64,000 bases of DNA from JAWWPY01 sp963822825 (lineage in GTDB: Bacteria; Actinomycetota; Actinomycetes; Streptosporangiales; Streptosporangiaceae), in assembly GCA_963822825.1 (NCBI GenBank), contig CAWGIW010000005.1, forward strand, positions 248,001-312,000. Reading direction: 5' to 3'. Below, one piece after another: positions 10,605 to 18,811 of this stretch. The notes below the pieces were generated by a model, which saw only the letters and a list, made by a program, of their open reading frames with translations, ran no database searches and was not told where the DNA came from. How positions within the stretch are numbered: the first letter of the stretch is position 1; each line of letters starts with the position of its first letter. Both the position numbers and the translations under genes were made by a program.

Positions 10605-12679
10605 GACCGCGCACCAAGCATCGGCCGCGCCCAGCGGGCGGCTTCATGGTACGGCGGCACGTCCGGCGCGGCGGGTCCCGCGAGCGGAAGCCGCACGCTG
10701 ACCGTCGTCCCCTCGCCTTCCTGCGACTCAAAGCTGATATCACCGCCGTGCGCGGCCACGATCGACTGGACGATGGCCAGGCCGAGACCGGTGCCCGGGA
10801 TGGCCTGTTTCGTGGCGTTCGAGGCACGGAAGAAGCGCCTGAAGAGGCCTTCCTGGTCAGCGTCAGGAATACCGATGCCGGTATCCCTGACCCGGGTGAC
10901 GGCCCATCCGCCGGCCGCCTCCGCGGTCACCTCGATGTGGCCACCGGCCGGGGTGAACTTCACCGCGTTGGAGAAGAGGTTCATCAGGACCCGGGCCAGC
11001 TGGCTGACATCCCCATTCACCACCAGGCCGTCAGCAGCAAGGGTCGTGCTCAAGGTGATGTCCTTGCTCGCTACGGCGGGCTGAATATCCTCAGTGGCCC
11101 GGGAAATGATGTCCGTCAGGTTGACCGGCACCGTCACCGTGGTGAACGTGCCCGCCTCGATCGCCGAGAGCGTGAGCAGGTCCTCGATCAGCTCCCGCAG
11201 CCGGGTCGCGTTCCGGTTGACCGTGGCCAGCGTCTGCCGCTGCTCGGAGTTGAGCTGTCCCAGGTCGCCGTCCAGCAGCATCTCGATGTAGCCCGCGACG
11301 CTGGTGAGCGGGGTGCGCAGCTCGTGGGACACCGTCGCGACGAAGTCAGACTTCGTCCGGTCGATGGACTTCAGCTCCTCGACCAGCCGGTTCTCCTCCT
11401 CATACAGGCGGGCATGATGCAGCCCGCGCCCGAGATCGGCGGCTATCGACTCCACCGCGCTGATCTCCGGGTCGGCCCACGGGTGGCCGGGGTGCAGCCG
11501 GTTGGCGGTGATGATCCCCAGCAGCTCGGGGCCGACCCCGAAGGGCGTGACGAGCAGCGACACGATCCCGGCCTCGCGCAGCGGGTCACGTATCTCCGGC
11601 CGAAGCTGGTCACCATCCGGGCCACCCACATCCTGGACCACCAGGCTCGACTGGTTCCTCAGCAAGTCGTCCAGGATCCGGAACACGCCACGGGGAACAT
11701 CATCCAGGTACGTATCCGGAAGTATCCAGTCATGCGCGTGGCCCTCGGGCGGCCCCAGCTTCCCGCCCCGCATGACATGCAGGTACACCACGTCGGTCTC
11801 CAGGTTCTCCTCAAGCGCCACGCGCGCCGCGCGGATGACGTCATCCGCGTGCAGATGCTCCCGGATGCTGAAGCCTGCTTCCCGCGCCATCACGCGCAGC
11901 CGGGAGCGTTCTTCCTCCACCGCGCGTATCCGGTCCGTCTCGTCGGCCAGCGCGTTGACCGACTGGGCCACGTCGCGGGCCTCCAGGGACCCGGTCAGGT
12001 CGGCGCGGGCGGCATGGTCCCCGACGGAGAGGCGGTGCACCGTTGACGTCAGGCCACGCAGCGGCTTCGTGATGCCGCGTATGATCCCGAACGCGGCCAG
12101 CAACGAGAGCAGGATGGCGAGCCCGGCGAGGATACCGCTCCAGGCGACCGTCCTGGCCAGTACCTGCCTGGCGTGGTTGAGCGCGGTCTTGCCCTCGGCC
12201 TGCAACTGGTCCAGCATCCGGCTGTTCGCCGCGTCGAAGGCGATGGCGCTGGGGAAGCTCTCGGCCGACACCGTGACCAGCGCGGGGTCACCGGCCGGCA
12301 GGGCCTGTATCCGGGCGGCGAAGGCCAGCCATGTCGCCAGCGAGCGCTGCTGGGCGATCATGTTGGTCCGCAGTTGCGCCGTACGGTCGGCTATCTGGTC
12401 GAGCGCCGACCACAGCGCACCGCGGGACTGCCGGTAGAAGACGAGGACCAGTGGCTGCCGGGTCAGTACGTAGGCGCCCATCGACGCCTGGATATCGGCG
12501 AAGTCGGCCCGGATCTCGAGGGTGGTGATCTCGAGGGGATGGATGTTCTGGACTTCGTTGCTGATCGCCGCGTTCTGATACCTGACACCGGTGTAGACGA
12601 GAGCCCCGGCCCCGACGGCCAGCAGGGCGAACACGAGGCAGCCGCGCCACAGACGGCGGGTCATGGAGCTAGCTCTCAT
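10601..12679 (-). CDS. Membrane histidine kinase 2, HAMP-GAF-HisKA-HATPase
   Basis: Middle member of the kinase tandem, 692 residues and intact. TM1 lies about 10-32, an extracytoplasmic helical region about 33-175, TM2 about 178-200, HAMP 201-255, then a GAF-type sensor (RVMAREAGFSIREHL onward, about 262-420). HisKA contains FVATVSHELRTPL with His452. The ATPase domain has LMNLFSNAVKFTPAGG, DTGIGIPDAD and PGTGLGLAIVQSIV. It closely resembles kinase 3 in the cytoplasmic half but has a divergent extracytoplasmic region, implying different signals feeding similar outputs. Its ATG end overlaps the stop of kinase 3 by 11 bases, and its stop overlaps the start of kinase 1, so the three are probably one translationally coupled unit. 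The substrate regulator must be encoded elsewhere. Confidence 0.9.
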   Translation of the reverse strand: MRASSMTRRLWRGCLVFALLAVGAGALVYTGVRYQNAAISNEVQNIHPLEITTLEIRADFADIQASMGAYVLTRQPLVLVFYRQSRGALWSALDQIADRTAQLRTNMIAQQRSLATWLAFAARIQALPAGDPALVTVSAESFPSAIAFDAANSRMLDQLQAEGKTALNHARQVLARTVAWSGILAGLAILLSLLAAFGIIRGITKPLRGLTSTVHRLSVGDHAARADLTGSLEARDVAQSVNALADETDRIRAVEEERSRLRVMAREAGFSIREHLHADDVIRAARVALEENLETDVVYLHVMRGGKLGPPEGHAHDWILPDTYLDDVPRGVFRILDDLLRNQSSLVVQDVGGPDGDQLRPEIRDPLREAGIVSLLVTPFGVGPELLGIITANRLHPGHPWADPEISAVESIAADLGRGLHHARLYEEENRLVEELKSIDRTKSDFVATVSHELRTPLTSVAGYIEMLLDGDLGQLNSEQRQTLATVNRNATRLRELIEDLLTLSAIEAGTFTTVTVPVNLTDIISRATEDIQPAVASKDITLSTTLAADGLVVNGDVSQLARVLMNLFSNAVKFTPAGGHIEVTAEAAGGWAVTRVRDTGIGIPDADQEGLFRRFFRASNATKQAIPGTGLGLAIVQSIVAAHGGDISFESQEGEGTTVSVRLPLAGPAAPDVPPYHEAARWARPMLGARS
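10661..10837. repeat. Near-identical tract shared by kinases 2 and 3 (copy in kinase 2)
   Basis: This 177-bp segment encodes the G2 box to the C-terminus of kinase 2. It matches 12798-12974 in kinase 3 with two mismatches by eye, while the sequence just beyond diverges clearly. A second tract near 11098-11185 matches 13233-13320 with about one mismatch. Such patchy identity between paralogues indicates gene conversion. Confidence 0.8.
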
Positions 12680-14825
12680 GCGTCGCTTCTCCTGAGCCCG
12701 AGCTGATCAGTGACGAGCCGGGCATCGGAGGGGCGTCGCGGCTGTGGTCGTCGCGGCTGAAGGCGTCGCGGCGGCCCGCTCCGAGGTACGCCGGTACGTC
12801 CGGCACGGCGGGTCCCGCGAGCGGAAGCCGCACGCTGACCGTCGTCCCCTCGCCTTCCTGCGACTCAAAGCTGATATCACCGCCGTGCGCGGCCACGATC
12901 GACTGGACGATAGCCAGGCCGAGACCGGTGCCCGGGATGGCCTGTTTCGTGGCGTTCGAGGCACGGAAGAAGCGTGCGAATAGGCCTGCCTGGTCAGCGT
13001 CGGGAATGCCGATGCCGGTATCCGCCACGGAAATCACGGCCCAGCCGTCGGCCGCCTCCGCGGCCACCCGGACCTGCCCCCCGGTGGGGGTGAACTTCAC
13101 CGCGTTGGAGATGAGGTTCGTCAGCAGCCGGGCGAGCTGCCTGACATCCCCGTTCACGACCAGACCGTCAGCGGGACAGGTCATGGTCAGCGCGATGCCC
13201 TTCTTCGCTACGGTGGGCTGAATGTCCTCACCGGCCCGGGAGATGATGTCCGTCAGGTTGACCGGCACCGTCACCGTGGTGAACGTGCCCGCCTCGATCG
13301 CCGAGAGCGTGAGCAGGTCCTCGATCAGATCCTGCAGCCTGCTCGCGTTCCGGTTGACCGTCCCAAGCGTGTGCTCCTGCTCGGAGGTGAGCTGTCCCAC
13401 ATCCCCGTCCAGCATCATCTCCATATAGCCCTTGATGCTGGTCAGCGGGGTACGGAGTTCGTGGGACACCGTCGCGACGAAGTCAGACTTCGCGCGGTCG
13501 ATGGACTTCAGCTCCCCGACCAGCCGGTTCTCCTCCTCATAGAGGCGAGCATGATGCAGCCCGCGCCCGAGATCGGCCGCTATCGACTCCACCGCGTTGA
13601 CCTCAGCCACCGTCCACGGGTGGCCGGGGCGCATCCGGTCGGCGGTGATGATCCCCAGGATCTCCGAGCCGACCCCGAACGGCGTGATCAGGTGTGAGAC
13701 GACGCCCGCCTGGCGCAGCGGCTCAAGTATCTGCGGCCGAAGCTGTTCGCCTTCTGGGCCACGCACGTCCTGGGTCACCTGGCTGGACTGATTCCGGAGC
13801 AAGCCGTCCAGCATCTGAAAGGAAGCAGGTGATCGATTCCGCATGAAGGTCGGCGGATACATCCAGTCTCGCTCGTGGCCTTCGGGCGCGCCCGTCTGCC
13901 CGTCCCGCATCAGGTACAGGTACACGACGTCGGCGTCCAGATTCTCTTCCAGCGTCGTGCGGGCCGCGTCGATGACATCAGCGGCGTGCAGATGCTCCCG
14001 GATGCTGAACCCTGCTTCCCGCGCCATCGCGCGCAGCCGGGTATGGCTGGCCTCCTGCTCGCTCAGCCGGTCGCTCTCGTCGGCCAGCGCGTTGACCGCG
14101 AGGGCGACGTCCTGGAGTTCCCGCGGCCCGGATGCCCGGATGCGGGCACTGCGATCGCCCGCGGTCAGCCGGTTGACGGTCGCGGTGAGCCCGCGCAGCG
14201 GGCCGAGCGTGCCGCGCATCGTGCCGGCCGCGATGGCCAGCCCGAGCCCGACCGCGACGGCGAGCACGGCGGCGCTCCAGGCCAGGCCGACGCTGAGGGC
14301 GTTGTTGCTCTTATGGATGAGGTCGGTGACCGTAACCTTGATCCTGGCCAGCATGGCGGAGTTGGCCGCCTTGAACCTCCCGCTCTCCGCCCACGCCGTG
14401 TCGGTCCGGACCGTGTCGGCGGCGGTGCTCGACGGGTTGGCGATGACCTGGTTGGCGAGCCCGAACCAGGCCGCGCCCGCCTGGTTCTGCCGGGCGATGA
14501 GACCTCGCAGGCTGCCGGGTGCGTGCTGGCGCATGAGGATCACATCGGCAGCGAAATGAGAGCTGTCCTCGTCATAGCCGTTCAGGAAGCGCGGCTCGAA
14601 CGTGAGCTCATAGTTGGCGATAGCCAGCTGGCCGTCGCCGAAGGCAGCAGCCAGGTCGCTGGTGTTACGTTGCAGCACGTAGACCTGGTTGTTGAGCTGC
14701 TTGATCGCCCCCTGCTGGCGACCGAACCCGATGTAGACGAACACTCCCGCGGCCGCCAGCAGCACCACGAACAGAGCGAAACCGGTCCGCAGCCGACCGC
14801 CTATGGAGCTTGGCAGCCCTTTCAT
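12669..14825 (-). CDS. Membrane histidine kinase 3, HAMP-GAF-HisKA-HATPase
   Basis: First gene of the kinase tandem, 718 residues. TM1 lies about 11-33 (FALFVVLLAAAGVFVYIGFG), TM2 about 178-203, and HAMP about 204-258. The GAF-type region (260-425) keeps the same framework as kinase 2. HisKA is VATVSHELRTPL with His455. The ATPase has LTNLISNAVKFTPTGG, DTGIGIPDAD and PGTGLGLAIVQ. The extracytoplasmic loop differs from both paralogues. The C-terminus carries an Asp/Arg-rich tail of about 30 residues absent from kinase 1. The promoter should lie in 14826-14942, where GGTGTTACC and GTTACC half-repeats are seen. Which ligand or stress is sensed cannot be inferred. Confidence 0.9.
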   Translation of the reverse strand: MKGLPSSIGGRLRTGFALFVVLLAAAGVFVYIGFGRQQGAIKQLNNQVYVLQRNTSDLAAAFGDGQLAIANYELTFEPRFLNGYDEDSSHFAADVILMRQHAPGSLRGLIARQNQAGAAWFGLANQVIANPSSTAADTVRTDTAWAESGRFKAANSAMLARIKVTVTDLIHKSNNALSVGLAWSAAVLAVAVGLGLAIAAGTMRGTLGPLRGLTATVNRLTAGDRSARIRASGPRELQDVALAVNALADESDRLSEQEASHTRLRAMAREAGFSIREHLHAADVIDAARTTLEENLDADVVYLYLMRDGQTGAPEGHERDWMYPPTFMRNRSPASFQMLDGLLRNQSSQVTQDVRGPEGEQLRPQILEPLRQAGVVSHLITPFGVGSEILGIITADRMRPGHPWTVAEVNAVESIAADLGRGLHHARLYEEENRLVGELKSIDRAKSDFVATVSHELRTPLTSIKGYMEMMLDGDVGQLTSEQEHTLGTVNRNASRLQDLIEDLLTLSAIEAGTFTTVTVPVNLTDIISRAGEDIQPTVAKKGIALTMTCPADGLVVNGDVRQLARLLTNLISNAVKFTPTGGQVRVAAEAADGWAVISVADTGIGIPDADQAGLFARFFRASNATKQAIPGTGLGLAIVQSIVAAHGGDISFESQEGEGTTVSVRLPLAGPAVPDVPAYLGAGRRDAFSRDDHSRDAPPMPGSSLISSGSGEATHES
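12798..12974. repeat. Near-identical tract shared by kinases 2 and 3 (copy in kinase 3)
   Basis: Partner of the 177-bp tract at 10661-10837. The corresponding part of kinase 1 (about 8646-8760) is much less similar, so the homogenisation involves kinases 2 and 3 specifically. Confidence 0.8.
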
Positions 14826-14942
14826 ACCCGCTGGCCCCCCATCTCCGCCCCGCGTGGTGTTACCACTAGTTACCTATACGATACCCTTCGTGATCAACCC
14901 CAGACGTCGCCAAGCAGGTCGAGCCGTGGCAAGCTCGGCAGC

Positions 14943-15560
14943 ATGACCAACCCGACCGACGATCCGGCCCGTGGTGGCGAGCCGCGTGGCGGAGAGCCCC
15001 GTGGTGGCGGGGACTGCGACGCGGCGCACAGTCACGCACCGTCCCCTGACGACATCGCGCATGGCCACGCTCCCCCGCCCGAGGCGGAGCGCACGCTCAT
15101 CGCGGTGTTCGCTTCCCCCGTCGCCGAGTACCTGCTGCGCTACGGGAAGGACGCTGGCTTCCGCCCGGTGCTGGTGGAGCCCGACCCCGAGCGCGCCAGA
15201 CGGGCGGGCGACCTAGGCGTCAGCGGCCCCGGCGTCACCGTGGTCAGCAGCACCGACGGGTACCTCGACGGCACCGCCGATGTGGTGCTGACCGATCACC
15301 ACCGGCCCGAACTGGGTCTCGTCCTGCGTGACGCGCTCGCCAGCCAGGCCCGATGGGTCGGCATCATGGGCAACCCCCGGCACCCGGCCCCGCACGTTCC
15401 CGCGCTTACCGAACTCGGCGTGTCGGCCACCGAGATCGCGCGGGTGCACCGGCCGATCGGGCTGAACATCGGCTCACGAACCCCGGCCGAGATCGCCATA
15501 GCCACCCTGGCCGGGCTCATCGCGGATCGCAACGGGCGCCCGGGCGGGCTCTCGTTCTAG
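14943..15560 (+). CDS. XdhC/CoxI-family Rossmann-domain protein
   Basis: A 205-residue protein with the C-terminal XdhC domain, a Rossmann-like unit used in maturation or insertion of the molybdenum cofactor in xanthine- and CO-dehydrogenase-type enzymes. The core reads VLTDHHRPELGLVLRDAL, WVGIMGNPRH, then HRPIGLNIGSRTPAEIAIAT, which is diagnostic. The N-terminal XdhC_CoxI domain is absent; residues 1-50 are instead low complexity, with Arg-Gly-Gly-Glu-Pro repeats and His/Ala/Pro. ATG 14943 has no strong ribosome binding site. No molybdenum hydroxylase gene lies nearby, so its client enzyme is not evident. It is divergent from the kinase tandem across a 117-bp gap. Confidence 0.8.
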   Translation: MTNPTDDPARGGEPRGGEPRGGGDCDAAHSHAPSPDDIAHGHAPPPEAERTLIAVFASPVAEYLLRYGKDAGFRPVLVEPDPERARRAGDLGVSGPGVTVVSSTDGYLDGTADVVLTDHHRPELGLVLRDALASQARWVGIMGNPRHPAPHVPALTELGVSATEIARVHRPIGLNIGSRTPAEIAIATLAGLIADRNGRPGGLSF

Positions 15561-15594
15561 GTGAGCTAGGGCAGGCGGAGCCGGCCAGATCGGA

Positions 15595-16479
15595 TCAGCC
15601 CTTCAACGCCCCGGAGACCAGGCCGCGCACGTAAAACCGCTGCAGCGCGACGTAGACAATGATGCACGGGATCATCGCGATGACCGCGCCGGACAGCAGC
15701 AGGCCGTAGTTGACCGCGCCATATGTCCCGGTTTCGACGTTGCTGAGGGCGACCGGCAGGGTGTACAGGCTGTCGTTGGTCAGGAAACTGAGCGCGCCGA
15801 GGAATTCGGTCCAGGAAAACAGGAAGGCGAACAGCGCCGTGGTGGCGATGCCCGGCATCACCAGCGGGCGGAACACGGAGACCAGTGTCCTGATCACCGA
15901 CGCGCCATCCACCCGGGCCGCGTCGACGAGTTCCCGCGGCACCTGCAGAAAGCTGTTGCGCATCACGTAGACGCCGATCGGAAGGTTGAACGTGGTGTAG
16001 AAGAGCGCCAGACCAATCAGGCTGTTCAGCAGGTGGAGAAAGTGCAGCTCAAGGAAGAGCGGGGTGAGCACCGCCTGGAAGGGGATCATGAAGGCCACCA
16101 GCACAAGGCCGAAGACGAGCCCCGAACCGCGAAACCGGAAGAGCGCGAACCCGTAGCCGGCCAGCAGCGCCACCAAGGAAGTCAGCACGGCGGTGAGCAC
16201 GCCGACGATCAGGCTGTTCACGACGTTGCGGATGATGTCGTCTTGCCCGGACAGCAGCGTCCGGTAGTTCGCGAACGTCAGGTGCCCGAACGTCGCGGTG
16301 GACGGTGGCGCGGTCACCGCGGACTCCGGCTGGAGGGACCGGAATACCTCCCAGGCCAGCGGGACCACGAACACGGCGCTGATCGCCGCGCCAGCGACGA
16401 GGTACCAGGCGAACGCCGCCCGGCCGCGGCGGGCCGGGCGGCCGCGGTCCGGGCGTCTGGGCGCTACCGCTGCTGCCAT
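15595..16479 (-). CDS. Carbohydrate ABC permease, MalG type
   Basis: Second membrane subunit of the importer encoded with the GH127 enzyme. The protein has about 294 residues and six predicted membrane segments. The start at 16479 (MAAAVAP) is chosen because the upstream permease stop and this ATG share one base (TGATG), a typical coupling junction. A longer open frame extends upstream but only shadows the previous gene. The cytoplasmic EAA loop reads VPRELVDAARVDGASVIRTL, as in MalG-type permeases. The family imports oligosaccharides; gene context suggests arabino-oligosaccharides. The operon contains no ATPase gene. Confidence 0.92.
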   Translation of the reverse strand: MAAAVAPRRPDRGRPARRGRAAFAWYLVAGAAISAVFVVPLAWEVFRSLQPESAVTAPPSTATFGHLTFANYRTLLSGQDDIIRNVVNSLIVGVLTAVLTSLVALLAGYGFALFRFRGSGLVFGLVLVAFMIPFQAVLTPLFLELHFLHLLNSLIGLALFYTTFNLPIGVYVMRNSFLQVPRELVDAARVDGASVIRTLVSVFRPLVMPGIATTALFAFLFSWTEFLGALSFLTNDSLYTLPVALSNVETGTYGAVNYGLLLSGAVIAMIPCIIVYVALQRFYVRGLVSGALKG

Positions 16480-17417
16480 CAGTCCTCGCCCCCCTGGAGT
16501 AGGCGGAACTGGACGAAGGTGATGAGCCCGACGACGACGATGAGGACCACCGACATCGCGCTGGCCAGACCCACGTCCATCTGGGCGAACGCCTCCTGGA
16601 AGATCGACATGACGACGGGCATCGTGCTGGTACCCGGCCCGCCGTCGGTCATGATGAAGAACTGGTTGAACGCGAGGAACGAGTACACCACCGAGATGAT
16701 CAGGCTCAGCGCGATCGATCGGCGCAGGAGCGGCAGCGTGAGCCGCCGCTCGGCACTCCACCAGGAGGCGCCGTCCACCCGGGCGGACTCATACAACTCG
16801 GTCGGGATGCCCTGCATCCCGGCCATCAGGAGCATCATGGTCAGCCCCGCGGCGAACCAGATCACCAGGATGCTGATCGCGGTCAGGGCGAGCCCGGTGT
16901 GCACCAGCCACGCGGTTGAGTCCTTGACGATGCCGAACTTAGCCAGCACGAAGTTCACCGTCCCGGAGTCTGGCTGCAGTTCGACGACCGCCATGAAGCT
17001 CTCCGCCACCAGCCCGACGATGTACGGCAGGAAGATCATCGTGCGGAACACCGTGGACCCGGGCCGGTTCGCCCGGACGAACACCGCGAGGGCATATCCG
17101 AACACAAAGATCGGAATGGTGACGATCGCGGTGTATTTCAGCGTGAACACGATCGACTGGAGGAATACCGAACTGTGCACCAGGGCCACGTAGTTGGCCA
17201 GGCCGATGAAGTGGTACGGGCCGACCAGCGGCCAGTCCGTCAGTGAGATGTACACCCCGAACCCAAGCGGGAACAGCGCGAAGACACTGACGAAGAGCAG
17301 CGCAGGCGAGACCAGCGCGAGGCCCGTCCTGGTCGTGCGGCGAGCCTCGGCGGTAGGCCGGGACCGCCGGCGGAGCGTGCGCTCCGCCGGCGGCGCCTCG
17401 GCTGTCCGCGTCGCCAC
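16479..17417 (-). CDS. Carbohydrate ABC permease, MalF type
   Basis: First membrane subunit of the importer, 312 residues with a cytoplasmic basic N-terminus and six predicted helices beginning at LALVSPALLFVSVFALFPLG. The EAA loop is IPTELYESARVDGASWWSAE. GTG 17417 lies inside the last unit of a 29-bp tandem repeat that separates this gene from the binding-protein gene, so the repeat supplies both the start codon and the AAGAGCTGATC sequence in front of it. The next permease follows with a one-base overlap. Family and operon place it in sugar uptake. Confidence 0.92.
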   Translation of the reverse strand: MATRTAEAPPAERTLRRRSRPTAEARRTTRTGLALVSPALLFVSVFALFPLGFGVYISLTDWPLVGPYHFIGLANYVALVHSSVFLQSIVFTLKYTAIVTIPIFVFGYALAVFVRANRPGSTVFRTMIFLPYIVGLVAESFMAVVELQPDSGTVNFVLAKFGIVKDSTAWLVHTGLALTAISILVIWFAAGLTMMLLMAGMQGIPTELYESARVDGASWWSAERRLTLPLLRRSIALSLIISVVYSFLAFNQFFIMTDGGPGTSTMPVVMSIFQEAFAQMDVGLASAMSVVLIVVVGLITFVQFRLLQGGED

Positions 17418-17489
17418 GATCAGCTCTTCACTGTCTGCGTCGCCACGATCAGCTCTTCATTATCTCTGTCGTCACGCTCAGCTCTTCAC
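17403..17489 (-). repeat. Three 29-bp tandem repeats at the SBP/permease junction
   Basis: Units are 17403-17431, 17432-17460 and 17461-17489. Read on the minus strand each begins GTGAAGAGCTGA or ATGAAGAGCTGA and continues with a GTGGCGAC-like stretch. The first unit contains the last codons and stop of the binding-protein gene, and the last contains the permease start. The pattern looks like duplication of a stop/start junction and may adjust the distance or translation efficiency between the two genes. Confidence 0.85.
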
Positions 17490-18800
17490 GGTGTCCAGCG
17501 TGCTCTGGATGCCGGTCTGGCCTTGCTGGATCCCGGCATTCAGGTTGCCGCTGTAGACCGCCTCCTCGAACATCTTGAACCACGGCGATCCCGGCTCGTT
17601 GTAGACCGCGTCGTAGGCCAGGGTGTACTCCACGGACCCCTTCGCGAGGGCTTTCAGCGCCACGGCATCGTACGGATTGGTGGCCGCGAAGGACGGGGTC
17701 AGGACGTCGGAACGGATCGGTGTCATGCCTTGCGAGGGGTACTTGGCCTGCTGCTGCGAGGCGAGCGCCCACTGGATGAACTCCCACGCCCCGGACGGGT
17801 TCGGGGCGCTGGCCGGGATCACGAAGTCGTCGCCGCCGTCGAACGTGCTGTATCCGCCGCCGTTGACGGCGGGCAGCGGTGCGTCGGCGAACTCCGCGTG
17901 CTGGGCCGGGGTGGTGAACGCGGCGGCGAAGCCGTAGTCACCGGGCAGGATGCCCACCTTGCCGGCCTCGAAGTCCTTGCCCCAGGTCAGGCCGTTCTGC
18001 GTCTGGTCGGCCGGTGGCGCTAGGTGCTTGGCCCAGATCGTCTGGTAGGCGGCCAGCATCGTCTTGAGTGGCGCGTCGCCCGCCACGTTGGCCTTCTGGG
18101 AGCCGAGCGGCCCGTTGATCATGTGCTGGCCCGCCGCCCACAGCGAGGGCAGCATGGTGAAGCCCAGGCAGCCCTGGCAGTTGCCCGCGAACGAGAAACC
18201 CGAGATGCCGTGGCCGAGCGCGTTGATCTTCTCAGCGTCCGTCACGATCTCGGCGTAGGAACTCGGCGCGACGTTGGGATTGAGCCCAGCCTCCCTGAAC
18301 AGGGTCTTGTTGTACCACAGCACGGACAGGTCGGCCAGGTAGGGCACGCCGTAGTACTTGCCGGCGTTCGTGGCGAGCTGCAGGTGGCCGGGGCTGAGCG
18401 AACTCTTGTACGGCAGCGCGTTGACGTACTTGGTGATGTCCATCAGCGCGTTCTCCCGGGCGAACGACGGTACGTCAATGTCGTTCAGCCCGACCACGTC
18501 GGGCACCGAGCCGGCCCGGATCGCGGTGGCGAGCTGGCTCGTGTCATCGTTGGGCGGCGTCAGGTGGAGCACGACTTTCAGGTTCTTGTGGGTCGCGTTG
18601 AACCCTGCGACCAGGGCCTTGGCCGGGCCGTCAGTCGCCTGGCGGGCCCAGAAATGCACCGTCCCGGTGGCGCCCACACCGAAATTCTTGGATGAGGCGG
18701 TCGAGGATCCGGACGAGCCACCGCACGCCGCGGACAGCACGGCCACGGCGCTGACCACACCGACCACCAGGACTTTCGTTCGTCCATTGCGCCATTGCAT
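17478..18800 (-). CDS. Extracellular sugar-binding lipoprotein (family 1 SBP)
   Basis: A 440-residue substrate-binding lipoprotein for the adjacent MalF/MalG permeases. It has a basic start, hydrophobic core VLVVGVVSAVAV and lipobox LSAAC, followed by a Ser/Gly linker. The mature part opens with TVHFWARQATDGPAKALVAG and has the SBP_bac_1 elements VPDVVGLNDIDVPSFA, YYGVPYLADLSVLWYN and DDFVIPASAPNPSGAWEF. The ATG follows GAGAGG at about seven bases, and the gene begins only 11 bases after the GH127 stop, so both share a transcript. A GH127 partner suggests that it binds beta-linked arabino-oligosaccharides; the ligand itself is not visible. Confidence 0.92.
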   Translation of the reverse strand: MQWRNGRTKVLVVGVVSAVAVLSAACGGSSGSSTASSKNFGVGATGTVHFWARQATDGPAKALVAGFNATHKNLKVVLHLTPPNDDTSQLATAIRAGSVPDVVGLNDIDVPSFARENALMDITKYVNALPYKSSLSPGHLQLATNAGKYYGVPYLADLSVLWYNKTLFREAGLNPNVAPSSYAEIVTDAEKINALGHGISGFSFAGNCQGCLGFTMLPSLWAAGQHMINGPLGSQKANVAGDAPLKTMLAAYQTIWAKHLAPPADQTQNGLTWGKDFEAGKVGILPGDYGFAAAFTTPAQHAEFADAPLPAVNGGGYSTFDGGDDFVIPASAPNPSGAWEFIQWALASQQQAKYPSQGMTPIRSDVLTPSFAATNPYDAVALKALAKGSVEYTLAYDAVYNEPGSPWFKMFEEAVYSGNLNAGIQQGQTGIQSTLDTVKS

Positions 18801-18811
18801 ATGAGTACCTC

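Noticed and set aside
12707..12964. Additional short gene at the end of kinase 3
   Set aside because: The frame is a shifted reading of the conserved kinase C-terminus, repeated in the same way at kinase 2.
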